Of a DNA stretch of 64,000 nucleotides, positions 24,326 through 34,612 are shown in pieces. The notes below the pieces were generated by a model that saw only the letters and a list, made by a program, of their open reading frames with translations, was not told the origin of the DNA and did no database searches. The stretch lies in assembly GCF_947090785.1 (NCBI RefSeq), contig NZ_OX352320.1, positions 2,542,001 to 2,606,000 on the forward strand, given 5' to 3'. Source of the stretch: Rheinheimera sp. MM224 (lineage in GTDB: Bacteria; Pseudomonadota; Gammaproteobacteria; Enterobacterales; Alteromonadaceae). The position numbers were made by a program, and so were the translations under genes. The first letter of the stretch is position 1. Each line of letters starts with the position of its first letter.

Positions 24326-25135
24326 TTAGTTTGTTTCAGCTAAAGCTGGTAAGGCCTGCATAGACTGCAGAACTTCGCGCACTATGGCTTCTCTTTTATA
24401 TAAATCCTTCATTCGATCTGGTGTATCTATATTCAGCGCAAAAAATACCGGACCTGTCGGCCATTCGACATAACCAACCCACCAGCCAAAACGCCCTTCC
24501 CAGCCGGTTTTTGCTCTTAAGATCCAATCTTTGCCTGCTTCGTTGATCATCATATCTTTCACAAGCAACTGATGCTCTTTAGCAAAAGGCAGCTGATTCA
24601 GGTAAAGCTTTTTAACAAACTCTACTTGCTCATAGGCTGAAATAGCCAGTTTGCCATCGACCCAATAGGCACCTTTGTCTGTAGATGGATCAGCATTGCC
24701 ATAGTTGATTTTTTGCAGATACTCCCCTGCGCGTTTTTCACCAATTTGTTTGGCAAATATCTCATAAACCCAAAGCGCTGAGGTGCGCATAGCAGAACGT
24801 AAGTTTTGATCCTGATTATGGCCGGAAAAACTGCGTTCGACCCCATCCCAATGAAACAGCTGAAATTCATCCTTTAAGACACCAGCATCCAACGCCATCA
24901 AGCTATGAGGGATTTTAAAAGTAGAAGCCGGAGACATGCGCTGTGCCGCACGTTGTGGATTAAACACCAGCAGTTTCGCAGGTTTCACCCGCTCATCAGA
25001 AACCACCAGCGTGCCTTTGGCATTAAACTTGGTAAAAGTCGCTTGCCAGTTTGCTTGTTCAATGGGCTCTGCAGCACTACAAAGTTGGGCGCAAGCCATT
25101 AAAACAACAGTAGAAACAATTTTTAAAACAGACAC
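24326..25135 (-). CDS. Class D beta-lactamase (OXA-like)
   Basis: 269 residues with signal peptide (to about residue 22, CSAAEP). Active-site Ser71 in STFK (SxxK), second motif S119-A120-L121 where most OXA enzymes have SxV, YGN at 145-147, a Trp in AYWVDG (158), KTG at 209-211 and WWVG at 218-221. Serine penicillinase/oxacillinase of the periplasm. The leucine in the second motif is unusual and may alter carboxylate hydration chemistry at the lysine. Intrinsic chromosomal type judging by context (no mobile element, no attC). Activity is inferred. Confidence 0.88.
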   Translation of the reverse strand: MSVLKIVSTVVLMACAQLCSAAEPIEQANWQATFTKFNAKGTLVVSDERVKPAKLLVFNPQRAAQRMSPASTFKIPHSLMALDAGVLKDEFQLFHWDGVERSFSGHNQDQNLRSAMRTSALWVYEIFAKQIGEKRAGEYLQKINYGNADPSTDKGAYWVDGKLAISAYEQVEFVKKLYLNQLPFAKEHQLLVKDMMINEAGKDWILRAKTGWEGRFGWWVGYVEWPTGPVFFALNIDTPDRMKDLYKREAIVREVLQSMQALPALAETN

Positions 25136-25165
25136 TTGAATTCCTTAATGGATAGATTGGTTAAT

Positions 25166-25708
25166 TCAAACCCTTAGTGAGCCGCGAAAACCTCTGACGG
25201 CATAATAAGACTGAGCTCCATTATGGTAGATAAATACCCGGCCATAACGATAGTCGCCAAAGATGGCACCATCCAAAGCGCGGATATCCCCTGGTGTTGC
25301 CAGCCAGCTGGAAGTTTTGCTATCAAAAGAGCCAAATTGCTGCAGATAACGGTAGTCGTCTTCATTGAGTAACTGAATGCCCATAGCCGCAGCCATCTCT
25401 ACCGCACTGCTGGCTGGCTTATGTTCTTTTCTGGCATCCAGTGCTTCACGGTCGTAACACAAACTGCGACGGCCTTTTGGGCTTTCGGCTGAGCAATCAA
25501 AAAAGATAAATTCGCCACTTTGCTCGTCAACCCCTACTACATCGGGTTCGCCGCCTGAGGCTTCCATTTCGAACAGCGATGTGAGCTTATCCGGATAGGC
25601 TTCAAGTCGCTCCTGCACAGTGACCCAGTCCAGCGTAACATGGCGATTTTTGTTTTTTTCAAAGCGTTTTTTTAATAGCTGGATCAGCTCTGAGTGTCGT
25701 GTGTCCAT
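25166..25708 (-). CDS. DUF4256 family protein
   Basis: 180 residues, cytoplasmic. The pattern MEASGGEPDVVGVDEQSGEFIFFDCSAESPKGRRSLCYDREALDARKEHKP (quoted in parts) and DIRALDGAIFGDYRYGRVFIYHNGAQSYYAVRGFRG is characteristic of DUF4256, a conserved family without known function. Upstream of and in the same direction as the beta-lactamase (30-base gap), so possibly co-transcribed with it. Confidence 0.8.
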   Translation of the reverse strand: MDTRHSELIQLLKKRFEKNKNRHVTLDWVTVQERLEAYPDKLTSLFEMEASGGEPDVVGVDEQSGEFIFFDCSAESPKGRRSLCYDREALDARKEHKPASSAVEMAAAMGIQLLNEDDYRYLQQFGSFDSKTSSWLATPGDIRALDGAIFGDYRYGRVFIYHNGAQSYYAVRGFRGSLRV

Positions 25709-25847
25709 AACTTAACTCATTGGTTAAAAGCATTTTATGGCAAGGATGTAAAACCTGGCTGCCTTTGGATGTGATTGAACTAGTCGCTTTACGCTAACGC
25801 CAAAGTCCATCGGCTTCAATCACTTTTTCTCAAAACAACTGCTCCAA

Positions 25848-25884
25848 AAATAAAAAGGCAGCTGTTAAAAAAACAGCTGCCTTT
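25848..25884 (-). terminator. Intrinsic terminator after katG
   Basis: Stem AAAGGCAGCTGT / ACAGCTGCCTTT with A-rich loop, followed on the minus strand by TTTTTATTTTT. Confidence 0.85.
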
Positions 25885-25911
25885 GTTTCACTCAGTACCA
25901 AAATACTGGTA

Positions 25912-28131
<2,220 letters not shown>

Positions 28132-28523
28132 TTATAAGGGAATAATCCCATTAAAAGGCGATAACTCTGCAATCGGAACCTGCACGTCCAAGCGTGTTAT
28201 CAATAAAAATTACCCTATTGTTTACATTCAAACTATCAGACTGAACCATGAATTGGCCTCAGCGATGTCACATGAACTCTGCCATGTTTTACAGCAGTCT
28301 ACAGGATTTAGACATCGAACTTCATGAAAAAATTCAATGCCTTAAATCACTTTTTCAGATGCTGCGAAGTTAAAGCTCTGGACAGGGACCTGATAAAAGT
28401 AGACTAAGAGTTACAGATGACAGACTAATTACGGCAGAAGGGGAAAAAAGATCGGTGAGAGCACAAAACAACAGTTTTTTCGTTTCGGAACCTATCATCC
28501 AAGTCAGGCAGCTGAGGATCAGT

Positions 28524-28823
28524 AGAATAAAAAAACATCGGGAGTGTTTTTTAACGGCGTTGTTTGCCGGCCCGCAGGGTGAGCGCCAGGGATGGCAGCG
28601 AATAAAAAAACATCGGGAGTGTTTTTCACTCACATCGTCCATGATGTTCGCCTTCGGCAGCTAAAGCTGTGCAAAACGGCTATCCTGCCGTTTTGTTAAC
28701 ATCGAAGCGTTGGCCCTCTAGGGTGAGCGCCATGGATGGCAGCGAATACAAAAACATCGGGAATATTTTTGAACGGCGTTGTTTGCCGGCCCGCAGGGTG
28801 AGCGCCATGGAAGGCAGCGAATA
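28524..28823. repeat. Three imperfect direct repeats of an AT-hairpin plus GC-rich module
   Basis: Units begin near 28524, 28600 and 28742. Each has GAATAAAAAAACATCGGGAG and a TGTTTTT partner forming an A/T stem, then in units 1 and 3 GGCGTTGTTTGCCGGCCCGC, then GGGTGAGCGCCA and TGGCAGCGAAT. Unit 2 has a replaced middle (about 28627-28710). The module looks like a dispersed bacterial intergenic repeat that has amplified here. No transposase is adjacent. Confidence 0.75.
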
Positions 28824-28828
28824 AAAAA

Positions 28829-28858
28829 AACGCGCTTAGCAGCAATCTAAGCGCGTTC
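28829..28858 (-). terminator. Intrinsic terminator of the tiny gene
   Basis: Stem AACGCGCTTAG / CTAAGCGCGTT; on the minus strand it is followed by TTTTTTTATT. It would end the transcript of the small gene at 28920. Confidence 0.8.
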
Positions 28859-28919
28859 AAGGGGTTACGTTTTTTACCACACTAAGCTCAGCACAGCTTA
28901 CTGCAGGTCACAGCCACCA

Positions 28920-29069
28920 TTATTTGGTGTAAACAGCTCCACTCAGACTTAAAGCGCGGCCAATCTGAGCTAAAAACTGATTGATTCGACGCACCAGCAG
29001 CAGAGAAGATACGCTGCGCTCTGTAGTGCTCACGTTAGATTTTTCTACTGTGGTATTGATACTGTTCAT
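28920..29069 (-). CDS. Tiny protein of unknown function (49 aa)
   Basis: Frame from ATG 29069, with ACGAGG seven bases upstream, to TAA 28920: MNSINTTVEKS, a Ser/Val-rich middle, then VRRINQFLAQIGRALSLSGAVY. The C-terminal half could form an amphipathic helix. A good ribosome site and a downstream terminator support a real gene despite its size. A longer start at 29102 is possible. No family recognised. Confidence 0.5.
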   Translation of the reverse strand: MNSINTTVEKSNVSTTERSVSSLLLVRRINQFLAQIGRALSLSGAVYTK

Positions 29070-29102
29070 GTCCAACCTCGTTAAGTCTGAGAAAGTGTTC
29101 AT

Positions 29103-29427
29103 CCGAAAACGTGGTTATTATGCTGCAAATTTAACCAGATCACTAACGAGATAATTTATAGCCTGGATATTAGTTTTTCTAATGCAAAATAACATTCTCT
29201 GTCATGATTTATTCAGCTTGTTTTCATATTCACTATTCACTGCAATAATCGACCTTCAATAAAAATGCTGTTACAGCAGCTAATTATGCACAAAGATTGT
29301 GTTGAACCCAATAAAAAAGGCATAACCTATTTATAGTTATGCCCTTTCAGGTTACTTTTTTAAATTAGCTGTTCTAATAAAAAATAAAGGTACAAGCTAA
29401 CCGCGCCACTGAATCTCTGCTGGTAAA
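29103..29427. other. Intergenic stretch between the tiny gene and yebG
   Basis: 325 AT-rich bases. Apart from the yebG terminator at 29312-29343 and a presumed promoter for the tiny gene just left of it, I see nothing in it. Confidence 0.5.
29312..29343 (-). terminator. Intrinsic terminator after yebG
   Basis: Stem GGCATAAC / GTTATGCC followed on the minus strand by TTTTTTATT. Located about 85 bases past the yebG stop. Confidence 0.75.
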
Positions 29428-29778
29428 TTAAGCAGCCAGATCGTCTGTGGCTTCCGTCACTTCTGTCAGTACAACGGCCGCTTTAGCCGGATCAGCAACG
29501 CCTTTCTCCTTTGCCTGTTCTTTATCGGCTACCGGGGCTTTGTTGCTTTTGGTTTTCTGATTCAGCGTCTGGATCACCAGCTCTTTTTGCTGAGCTAAAT
29601 ACAGCGCCAGATCTTCACGTTGTTGCTCATCCGGGATCAGTTCACTTTGACCCAACATTAAAAACAGTTCATCAGCAATATCCAGCATCCGGTCATAGGC
29701 GTCTGCTTCAGGCTTTGAACTAAAAGTCATTTTTTCTACTCCAGCGCGCTCAACAATGTATTTAATAATAACGGCCAT
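29428..29778 (-). CDS. yebG: YebG family SOS protein
   Basis: 116 residues from ATG 29778 (AGGAGGAT upstream). MAVIIKYIVERAGVEKMTF, FSSKPEADAYDRMLDIADELF and the DEQQREDLALYLAQQKELV stretch are the YebG family pattern, a small DNA-damage-inducible protein of unclear function. The C-terminal tail is Ala/Lys/Glu-rich and likely disordered. Two LexA-box-like sequences lie just upstream, as expected for this SOS gene. Divergent from dgt. Confidence 0.88.
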   Translation of the reverse strand: MAVIIKYIVERAGVEKMTFSSKPEADAYDRMLDIADELFLMLGQSELIPDEQQREDLALYLAQQKELVIQTLNQKTKSNKAPVADKEQAKEKGVADPAKAAVVLTEVTEATDDLAA

Positions 29779-29796
29779 AAATCCTCCTGCTTTTGA

Positions 29797-29816
29797 TACT
29801 GAACATTTATACAGCA
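29797..29816. promoter_or_regulatory. LexA box 1 (yebG/dgt intergenic)
   Basis: TACTGAACATTTATACAGCA: the CTG-N10-CAG pattern, close to the gammaproteobacterial consensus. Nineteen bases upstream of the yebG ATG. Confidence 0.85.
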
Positions 29817-29818
29817 AC

Positions 29819-29838
29819 CACTGTTTATTTGTCCAGTA
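29819..29838. promoter_or_regulatory. LexA box 2 (yebG/dgt intergenic)
   Basis: CACTGTTTATTTGTCCAGTA: a second CTG-N10-CAG element, 22 bases from the first (about two helical turns), so both could be bound on one DNA face. Nearer to dgt. Confidence 0.7.
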
Positions 29839-29914
29839 GTATTTATAAAAAATACGCATCGCCTCTTTTCTGCTTTTGCCGTAGCATAAAGTTATTCTCA
29901 AAGAAGGATTTTGT

Positions 29915-31186
29915 ATGCAGCATTTGTGGGCCGAACGCCGTCTTGCCGAACATAGCCAGAGACCAAACGATCACCGTACACCATGGCAACGGGACAGAGC
30001 CAGAATTCTGCACTCCGCCGCTTTTCGCCGCTTGCAGGCTAAAACTCAAATTATGGGTATTGGCCAAAATGACTTCTACCGCACCCGTCTGACCCACTCT
30101 TTAGAAGCTGCACAAATAGGCACGGCGTTAGTAGCGCAATTAAGTTACCAACAAGAAGACCCGGCTCTGCGGGCATTATTGGCACAGGACAGCCTGATGG
30201 AGGCTTTGTGTCTGGCCCATGATTTAGGCCATCCACCTTTTGGTCATGGTGGTGAAAAAGCTCTGAACGCCTGTATGCAGCATTTTGGTGGTTTTGAAGG
30301 CAACGGTCAGACCTTGCGTATTGTTGGCAAACTGGAACCCTATACAGCCAGTGGCGGCATGAATTTAAGTCGCCGTACTTTATTAGGTTTATTAAAGTAT
30401 CCGATAGTACAGCCTGCGCTCGATCAGTTTGAGCAAGGACTCACAGTCAAACCTTGCAAAGCTATTTATGCCGCCGACAGTGATTTACTCGATTGGATCT
30501 TAAGCCCTTTATCAGCAGCAGATCGCAGCGCTTTTCAGCGCACTGAAGCTTTACTCAAAGCGCCCTTTTTAAAGTCACTGCATAAATCTCTGGATGCTTC
30601 GATTATGGAGCTGGCCGATGACATAGCTTACGGCGTGCATGACCTGGAAGATGCGATTGTGACTGGTACTGTGACCATTGAACACTGGCGCCGTTTGGCA
30701 GAGCCTGAAATGGCGAAGTTACCCGGTGATATTGCCAGTGCTTTGAAACATATCAGTCAAAAATTATTTATACCCGAACATCATATTCGTAAAGATGCCA
30801 TTGGCGCGCTGGTGAATTTGCTGATCACCAGCATTGAGTTGTATCAGTCGTTACCGGACACTCAAGACCCATTGATCCGGTACAATGCAAGACTACCAGA
30901 GCCGCAGCAGCAGCTGTTGCAACTGCTAAAAAGCTTTGTGTATGAGGCCGTAATTTTATCGCCAGATGTGCAACGGGGCGAATACAAAGGACAGCAAATT
31001 GTCCGCTCATTGTTTGAAGCCTTTAGTTCGGAAGCGGAACGTTTACTACCCGCCAATACCAGAAATCGCTGGCTTATGTCGGATAGCGAACAGAGTAAAA
31101 TGCGGGTTATTTGTGATTATGTTTCAGGTATGACAGATGAGTATGCACTGCGTATGCATCAGCAATTGTTTGCCGCATCTTTGTAA
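29915..31186 (+). CDS. dgt: Deoxyguanosinetriphosphate triphosphohydrolase-like protein
   Basis: 423 residues, HD-domain dNTP triphosphohydrolase that removes tripolyphosphate from dNTPs. The HD motif is LCLAHDLGHPPFGHGGE (about residues 97-113), with TRLTHSLEAAQIG upstream giving the first His and MELADDIAYGVHDLED giving the later Asp. Length fits the shorter, dGTPase-like group. It diverges from yebG across a 136-base region with two LexA boxes, so SOS control of nucleotide pools is possible. Followed 24 bases later by the patatin gene. Confidence 0.88.
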   Translation: MQHLWAERRLAEHSQRPNDHRTPWQRDRARILHSAAFRRLQAKTQIMGIGQNDFYRTRLTHSLEAAQIGTALVAQLSYQQEDPALRALLAQDSLMEALCLAHDLGHPPFGHGGEKALNACMQHFGGFEGNGQTLRIVGKLEPYTASGGMNLSRRTLLGLLKYPIVQPALDQFEQGLTVKPCKAIYAADSDLLDWILSPLSAADRSAFQRTEALLKAPFLKSLHKSLDASIMELADDIAYGVHDLEDAIVTGTVTIEHWRRLAEPEMAKLPGDIASALKHISQKLFIPEHHIRKDAIGALVNLLITSIELYQSLPDTQDPLIRYNARLPEPQQQLLQLLKSFVYEAVILSPDVQRGEYKGQQIVRSLFEAFSSEAERLLPANTRNRWLMSDSEQSKMRVICDYVSGMTDEYALRMHQQLFAASL

Positions 31187-31210
31187 GTTTTAAATGAGGA
31201 TAGGATTGGG

Positions 31211-32248
31211 GTGACAAAGTCGACATTAAGAGTACTGGCGGGAGCCACGGCCTTTGAACATCTGCAACAACAAGGCTTACGTCAGCAGGATATTCATTTA
31301 GTTTTAGGCGCCAGTGGCGGCCCTAAATGGTTTTGCTTATTTGGATTAGATCAGTATTTGTTTGGTGAATTTTTTAAAGACAGAAGCACGCCTTTATCTT
31401 TAGTCGGCAGCTCTGCCGGAGCCTGGCGTTTTGCCTGTGTTACGCAGCAAAACCCTGCTGCCGCCACTGAACGTTTTGCCAAAGCCTACAGCAGTTTGTG
31501 TTTTCCACCCAAGGCCAGCATTGATCAAATTACCTCAACCTCAGCTGCTGTATTGGATCAGGTATTCCCTAACGACGACTGCATTTTACAGGTGCTGAAT
31601 AACCCTGTACTGCAACTGAATTTTATTGCAGCCCGCGAAGTGAAAGTAAGAAAATCTGAACGCAAAGCGGCGCAAGTCAGGCGTTTACTGTTAGCAGCAG
31701 GCGCTAATCTGCTCAAACCTACGTTATTACAACGGTTTTATAAAAGAGTGGTGATGCAAAATCACAGCAATCCTGGCTTGTTACAACAGGTGCCTCACGA
31801 AGCTTATCCACTGACACCAGACAATTTTAAGGCTAGTTTATTGGCATCAGGTTCTATTCCTATGGTAATGCATCCGGTGAAAGATCCGGCGGGTTTACCA
31901 GCGGGTTTATATATGGATGGCGGTTTGCTGGATTATCATCTGTCTTTGCCTTACCAGCAGGACGGTTTGATTTTATATCCACACTTTTATCCGTACCTGA
32001 TCCCCGGCTGGTTTGATAAATCCTTGCCATGGCGCCGCGCTAAAGCAGCGCAAATGGATAAGATGATCCTGCTGTGTCCATCCGAATCCTGGGTGAAATC
32101 CCTGCCTTACGGCAAAATTCCGGACCGCAAGGATTTCGACAAACTAACAGACACACAACGTCTGGAGTATTGGGCCATAGTGCTGGAACGCTCAAAAGAA
32201 CTGGCGGACGATTTAAAATCCGGCAATTATTTGCTGGAGCGATTTTAA
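31211..32248 (+). CDS. Patatin-like phospholipase
   Basis: 345 residues starting GTG with AGGATTGGG upstream. The patatin fold is visible as LVLGASGGPKW (oxyanion Gly-rich loop, about 31-40), the nucleophile GSSAG with Ser68, and DGG (catalytic Asp) in MDGGLLDYHL near 236. Cytoplasmic, no signal; acyl hydrolase on lipids is the family role. Likely co-transcribed with dgt; its 3' end overlaps the convergent acetyltransferase gene by four bases. Confidence 0.82.
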   Translation: MTKSTLRVLAGATAFEHLQQQGLRQQDIHLVLGASGGPKWFCLFGLDQYLFGEFFKDRSTPLSLVGSSAGAWRFACVTQQNPAAATERFAKAYSSLCFPPKASIDQITSTSAAVLDQVFPNDDCILQVLNNPVLQLNFIAAREVKVRKSERKAAQVRRLLLAAGANLLKPTLLQRFYKRVVMQNHSNPGLLQQVPHEAYPLTPDNFKASLLASGSIPMVMHPVKDPAGLPAGLYMDGGLLDYHLSLPYQQDGLILYPHFYPYLIPGWFDKSLPWRRAKAAQMDKMILLCPSESWVKSLPYGKIPDRKDFDKLTDTQRLEYWAIVLERSKELADDLKSGNYLLERF

Positions 32249-32739
32249 GCTTTAACCATATAACAGGCTATTTCTGGTAAATAAGTATCCAGAATAGCCT
32301 GCTGCTCTGCGCTAATATTTGTCACTTTGGCAAAACCTTGTTTAGCCCAATAGCCTTCAGCCCCCTGCACTGCCACCAAAGCCAAGGCTTCTAAGCCCAA
32401 TTTCTCCGCTTCCATGCTGGCGTGGGCCAATAACGCAGGCGCTAACGACTGTCCGCGAAAATCACTGGAAATAGCCATATCGTGCAGATACAAGCAGTTA
32501 GTGTGTGAATAAACAGGAAAAGCCGCAGCTAAAGGCGTAATGCTGCCAAGCACCGACGGATAAGCCAGCAGATAACCTGCCATTTGCTGATCAACAAAAT
32601 AGCCCCAGCAGGTGTGAGAAAACGTAGATATTCGATTAGCCATCACAGTGGCTGATTCAACCAGATCTTCGCTGTAGCAGTTTTGCTGCACCAGCATTAG
32701 CTGTGGGACATCAATGACAGATAAAGTAGATACAGACAT
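32245..32739 (-). CDS. GNAT family N-acetyltransferase
   Basis: About 164 residues. GNAT core: a beta strand GYLLAYPSVLG, then LYLHDMAISSDFRGQSLAPALLAHA (motif A, acetyl-CoA pyrophosphate loop with RGQSLA), and VAVQGAEGYWAKQGF (motif B). ATG 32739 is chosen over a GTG three codons earlier. Substrate unknown. Convergent with the patatin gene. Confidence 0.8.
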   Translation of the reverse strand: MSVSTLSVIDVPQLMLVQQNCYSEDLVESATVMANRISTFSHTCWGYFVDQQMAGYLLAYPSVLGSITPLAAAFPVYSHTNCLYLHDMAISSDFRGQSLAPALLAHASMEAEKLGLEALALVAVQGAEGYWAKQGFAKVTNISAEQQAILDTYLPEIACYMVKA

Positions 32740-32784
32740 AACAAACACCGGTAAAAATAAGCGGCAGAGCTTGGATTGAAAACA

Positions 32785-32822
32785 AAAACCACCTGCTCTA
32801 GCTGAGACAAGTGGTTTTTTAA
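32785..32822 (-). terminator. Terminator after the small exported-protein gene
   Basis: Stem AAAAACCAC / GTGGTTTTT with imperfect inner pairing; on the minus strand it ends in TTTTTGTTTTC. Located downstream of the gene stopping at 32855. Confidence 0.65.
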
Positions 32823-32854
32823 AACACTGAATATAAAGTTATTTGTTCAGATTT

Positions 32855-33259
32855 TTAGTTCAGGCTTTTTAACAGCGTTTGATCTAAACCGTCAGCAGAC
32901 AATAACTTCACAATAGCTTTGCAGTGATCCAAAGTAAAATCACCTTCGCTGATTTGCAGGTTTAATGCTTCACGACGTTTTTGCACTACACCAGACAAAG
33001 TTTTATTGTCAGCGTCTGCGCCTTTTAATTTCTGCTCTAACTTCGTCAGCCACGGATACAGCTGCTTTTCAGCATCATAAGCCTGCTGGCGAATTTCCGG
33101 ATGGTAATCTTCGCACGCATTTAAATTTAACAAATAAAAATTCAGATAACCGGCAACGGTCAGATACTGGTAGTCCACTGTTTCAGCTTTCACTGCAGAA
33201 GACAATGTCGCAGAACTTAAACATAAGGCGGCAAACAGGCTGTAACCTAACTTCTTCAT
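32855..33259 (-). CDS. Small exported protein of unknown function
   Basis: 134 residues from ATG 33259 (GGGGAG upstream). Signal peptide MKKLGYSLFAALCLSSATLSSAVKA. The mature part is helical with two Cys (LNACEDYHP and LDHCKAIVK), likely a disulfide, and resembles small periplasmic helical-bundle proteins. No family named. Confidence 0.75.
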   Translation of the reverse strand: MKKLGYSLFAALCLSSATLSSAVKAETVDYQYLTVAGYLNFYLLNLNACEDYHPEIRQQAYDAEKQLYPWLTKLEQKLKGADADNKTLSGVVQKRREALNLQISEGDFTLDHCKAIVKLLSADGLDQTLLKSLN

Positions 33260-33407
33260 CAAAGACTCCCCAAAAAAATCGTAAATTCGATACCCAATCT
33301 ACAGAGAATAACCTGCCTTTTCAACATGGCAGGTTATTTATACTGGAATAATAAGTCGATAATTCAGCACCGCAGTTACAACTTATCATTTTTACCATTT
33401 TATAGAC

Positions 33408-34601
33408 TTAGAATGTGCCAGCCGGTACCCGCACCCAACCTTCCATTAATACCCTGGCACTTCGACTCATTATGGCTTTGGTGACTTTCCATTCACCTGC
33501 CACTAAAGCAGCTTCTGCGCCAACTCTTAAAGTGCCGGAAGGATGACCAAAACGCACAGCTTTGCGTTTGACACCACCAGCAGCCAGATTGACTAAAGTG
33601 CCTGGAATAGCAGCTGCAGTACCAATAGCCACAGCAGCTGTGCCCATCATGGCGTGATGTAATTTACCCATAGATAAAGCCCGCACCACCAAATCCATAT
33701 CGCTTGTAGTCACAGCTTTACCACTGGACGAGATATAGTCTGTGGCTGGCGCGACAAAAGCAATCTTTGGCGTATGCTGACGGGTTTTAGCTTCGTCTAT
33801 ATGAGACATCAAGCCCATTTTGACTGCACCATAAGCACGGATAGTCTCAAACATGGCCAAAGCTTTGGCATCGCCATTAATGGCTTCCTGCAGCTCAGTG
33901 CCTGTATAACCAATATCTTTGGCGTTGACAAAAATCGTCGGAATACCGGCATTGATCAGTGTGGCTTTAAAAGTACCAACCCCTGGCACGTCCAAATCAT
34001 CCACTAAGTTGCCAGTTGGGAACATCGAGCCACCGCCCTCGCCGTCTTCATCAGCGGCTGGATCGATAAATTCCAGTTGCACTTCAGCGGCAGGGAAAGT
34101 CACACCATCCAGTTCAAAATCACCGCTTTCCTGCACTTCGCCGTTGATCATCGGCACATGAGCAATAATGGTTTTGCCAATATTGGCCTGCCAAATCCGC
34201 ACTGTGGCTTTGCCATTTTGTGGAATACGGCTGGTATCAACTAAACCTGCGCTGATAGCAAAAGAACCGACAGCTGCAGATAAATTGCCGCAGTTACCAC
34301 TCCAATCAACAAAAGCTTTATCGATGGAGACCTGGCCAAACAAGTAGTCGACATCGTGATCACTTTTGCTGCTTTTGGATAAAATAACAGTTTTGCTGGT
34401 ACTGGACGTAGCGCCGCCCATGCCATCAATTTGTTTGCCGTAGGGATCGGGACTGCCAATCACACGCAGCAATAAGGCATCACGGGCAGCGCCTGAGATT
34501 TGTGCTGCTTCAGGTAAATCCTGCAAACGGAAAAACACACCTTTGCTGGTACCACCACGGATATAAGTGGCAGGTATTTTAATTTGTGGTAAATAACTCA
34601 C
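33408..34601 (-). CDS. prpF: 2-methylaconitate cis-trans isomerase
   Basis: 397 residues, PrpF family (diaminopimelate-epimerase-like fold). MSYLPQIKIPATYIRGGTSKGVFF near the start and WSGNCGNLSAAVG (catalytic Cys) near 98-110 mark the family. It isomerises the trans-2-methylaconitate made by AcnD so that a normal aconitase can finish the 2-methylcitrate cycle. Last gene of the prp operon, 11 bases after acnD. Confidence 0.93.
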   Translation of the reverse strand: MSYLPQIKIPATYIRGGTSKGVFFRLQDLPEAAQISGAARDALLLRVIGSPDPYGKQIDGMGGATSSTSKTVILSKSSKSDHDVDYLFGQVSIDKAFVDWSGNCGNLSAAVGSFAISAGLVDTSRIPQNGKATVRIWQANIGKTIIAHVPMINGEVQESGDFELDGVTFPAAEVQLEFIDPAADEDGEGGGSMFPTGNLVDDLDVPGVGTFKATLINAGIPTIFVNAKDIGYTGTELQEAINGDAKALAMFETIRAYGAVKMGLMSHIDEAKTRQHTPKIAFVAPATDYISSSGKAVTTSDMDLVVRALSMGKLHHAMMGTAAVAIGTAAAIPGTLVNLAAGGVKRKAVRFGHPSGTLRVGAEAALVAGEWKVTKAIMSRSARVLMEGWVRVPAGTF

Positions 34602-34612
34602 TCTGTTGCCCC

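Noticed and set aside
28524..28823. Repeats considered as a CRISPR array
   Set aside because: Only three imperfect units of unequal length with no regular unique spacers and no cas genes.
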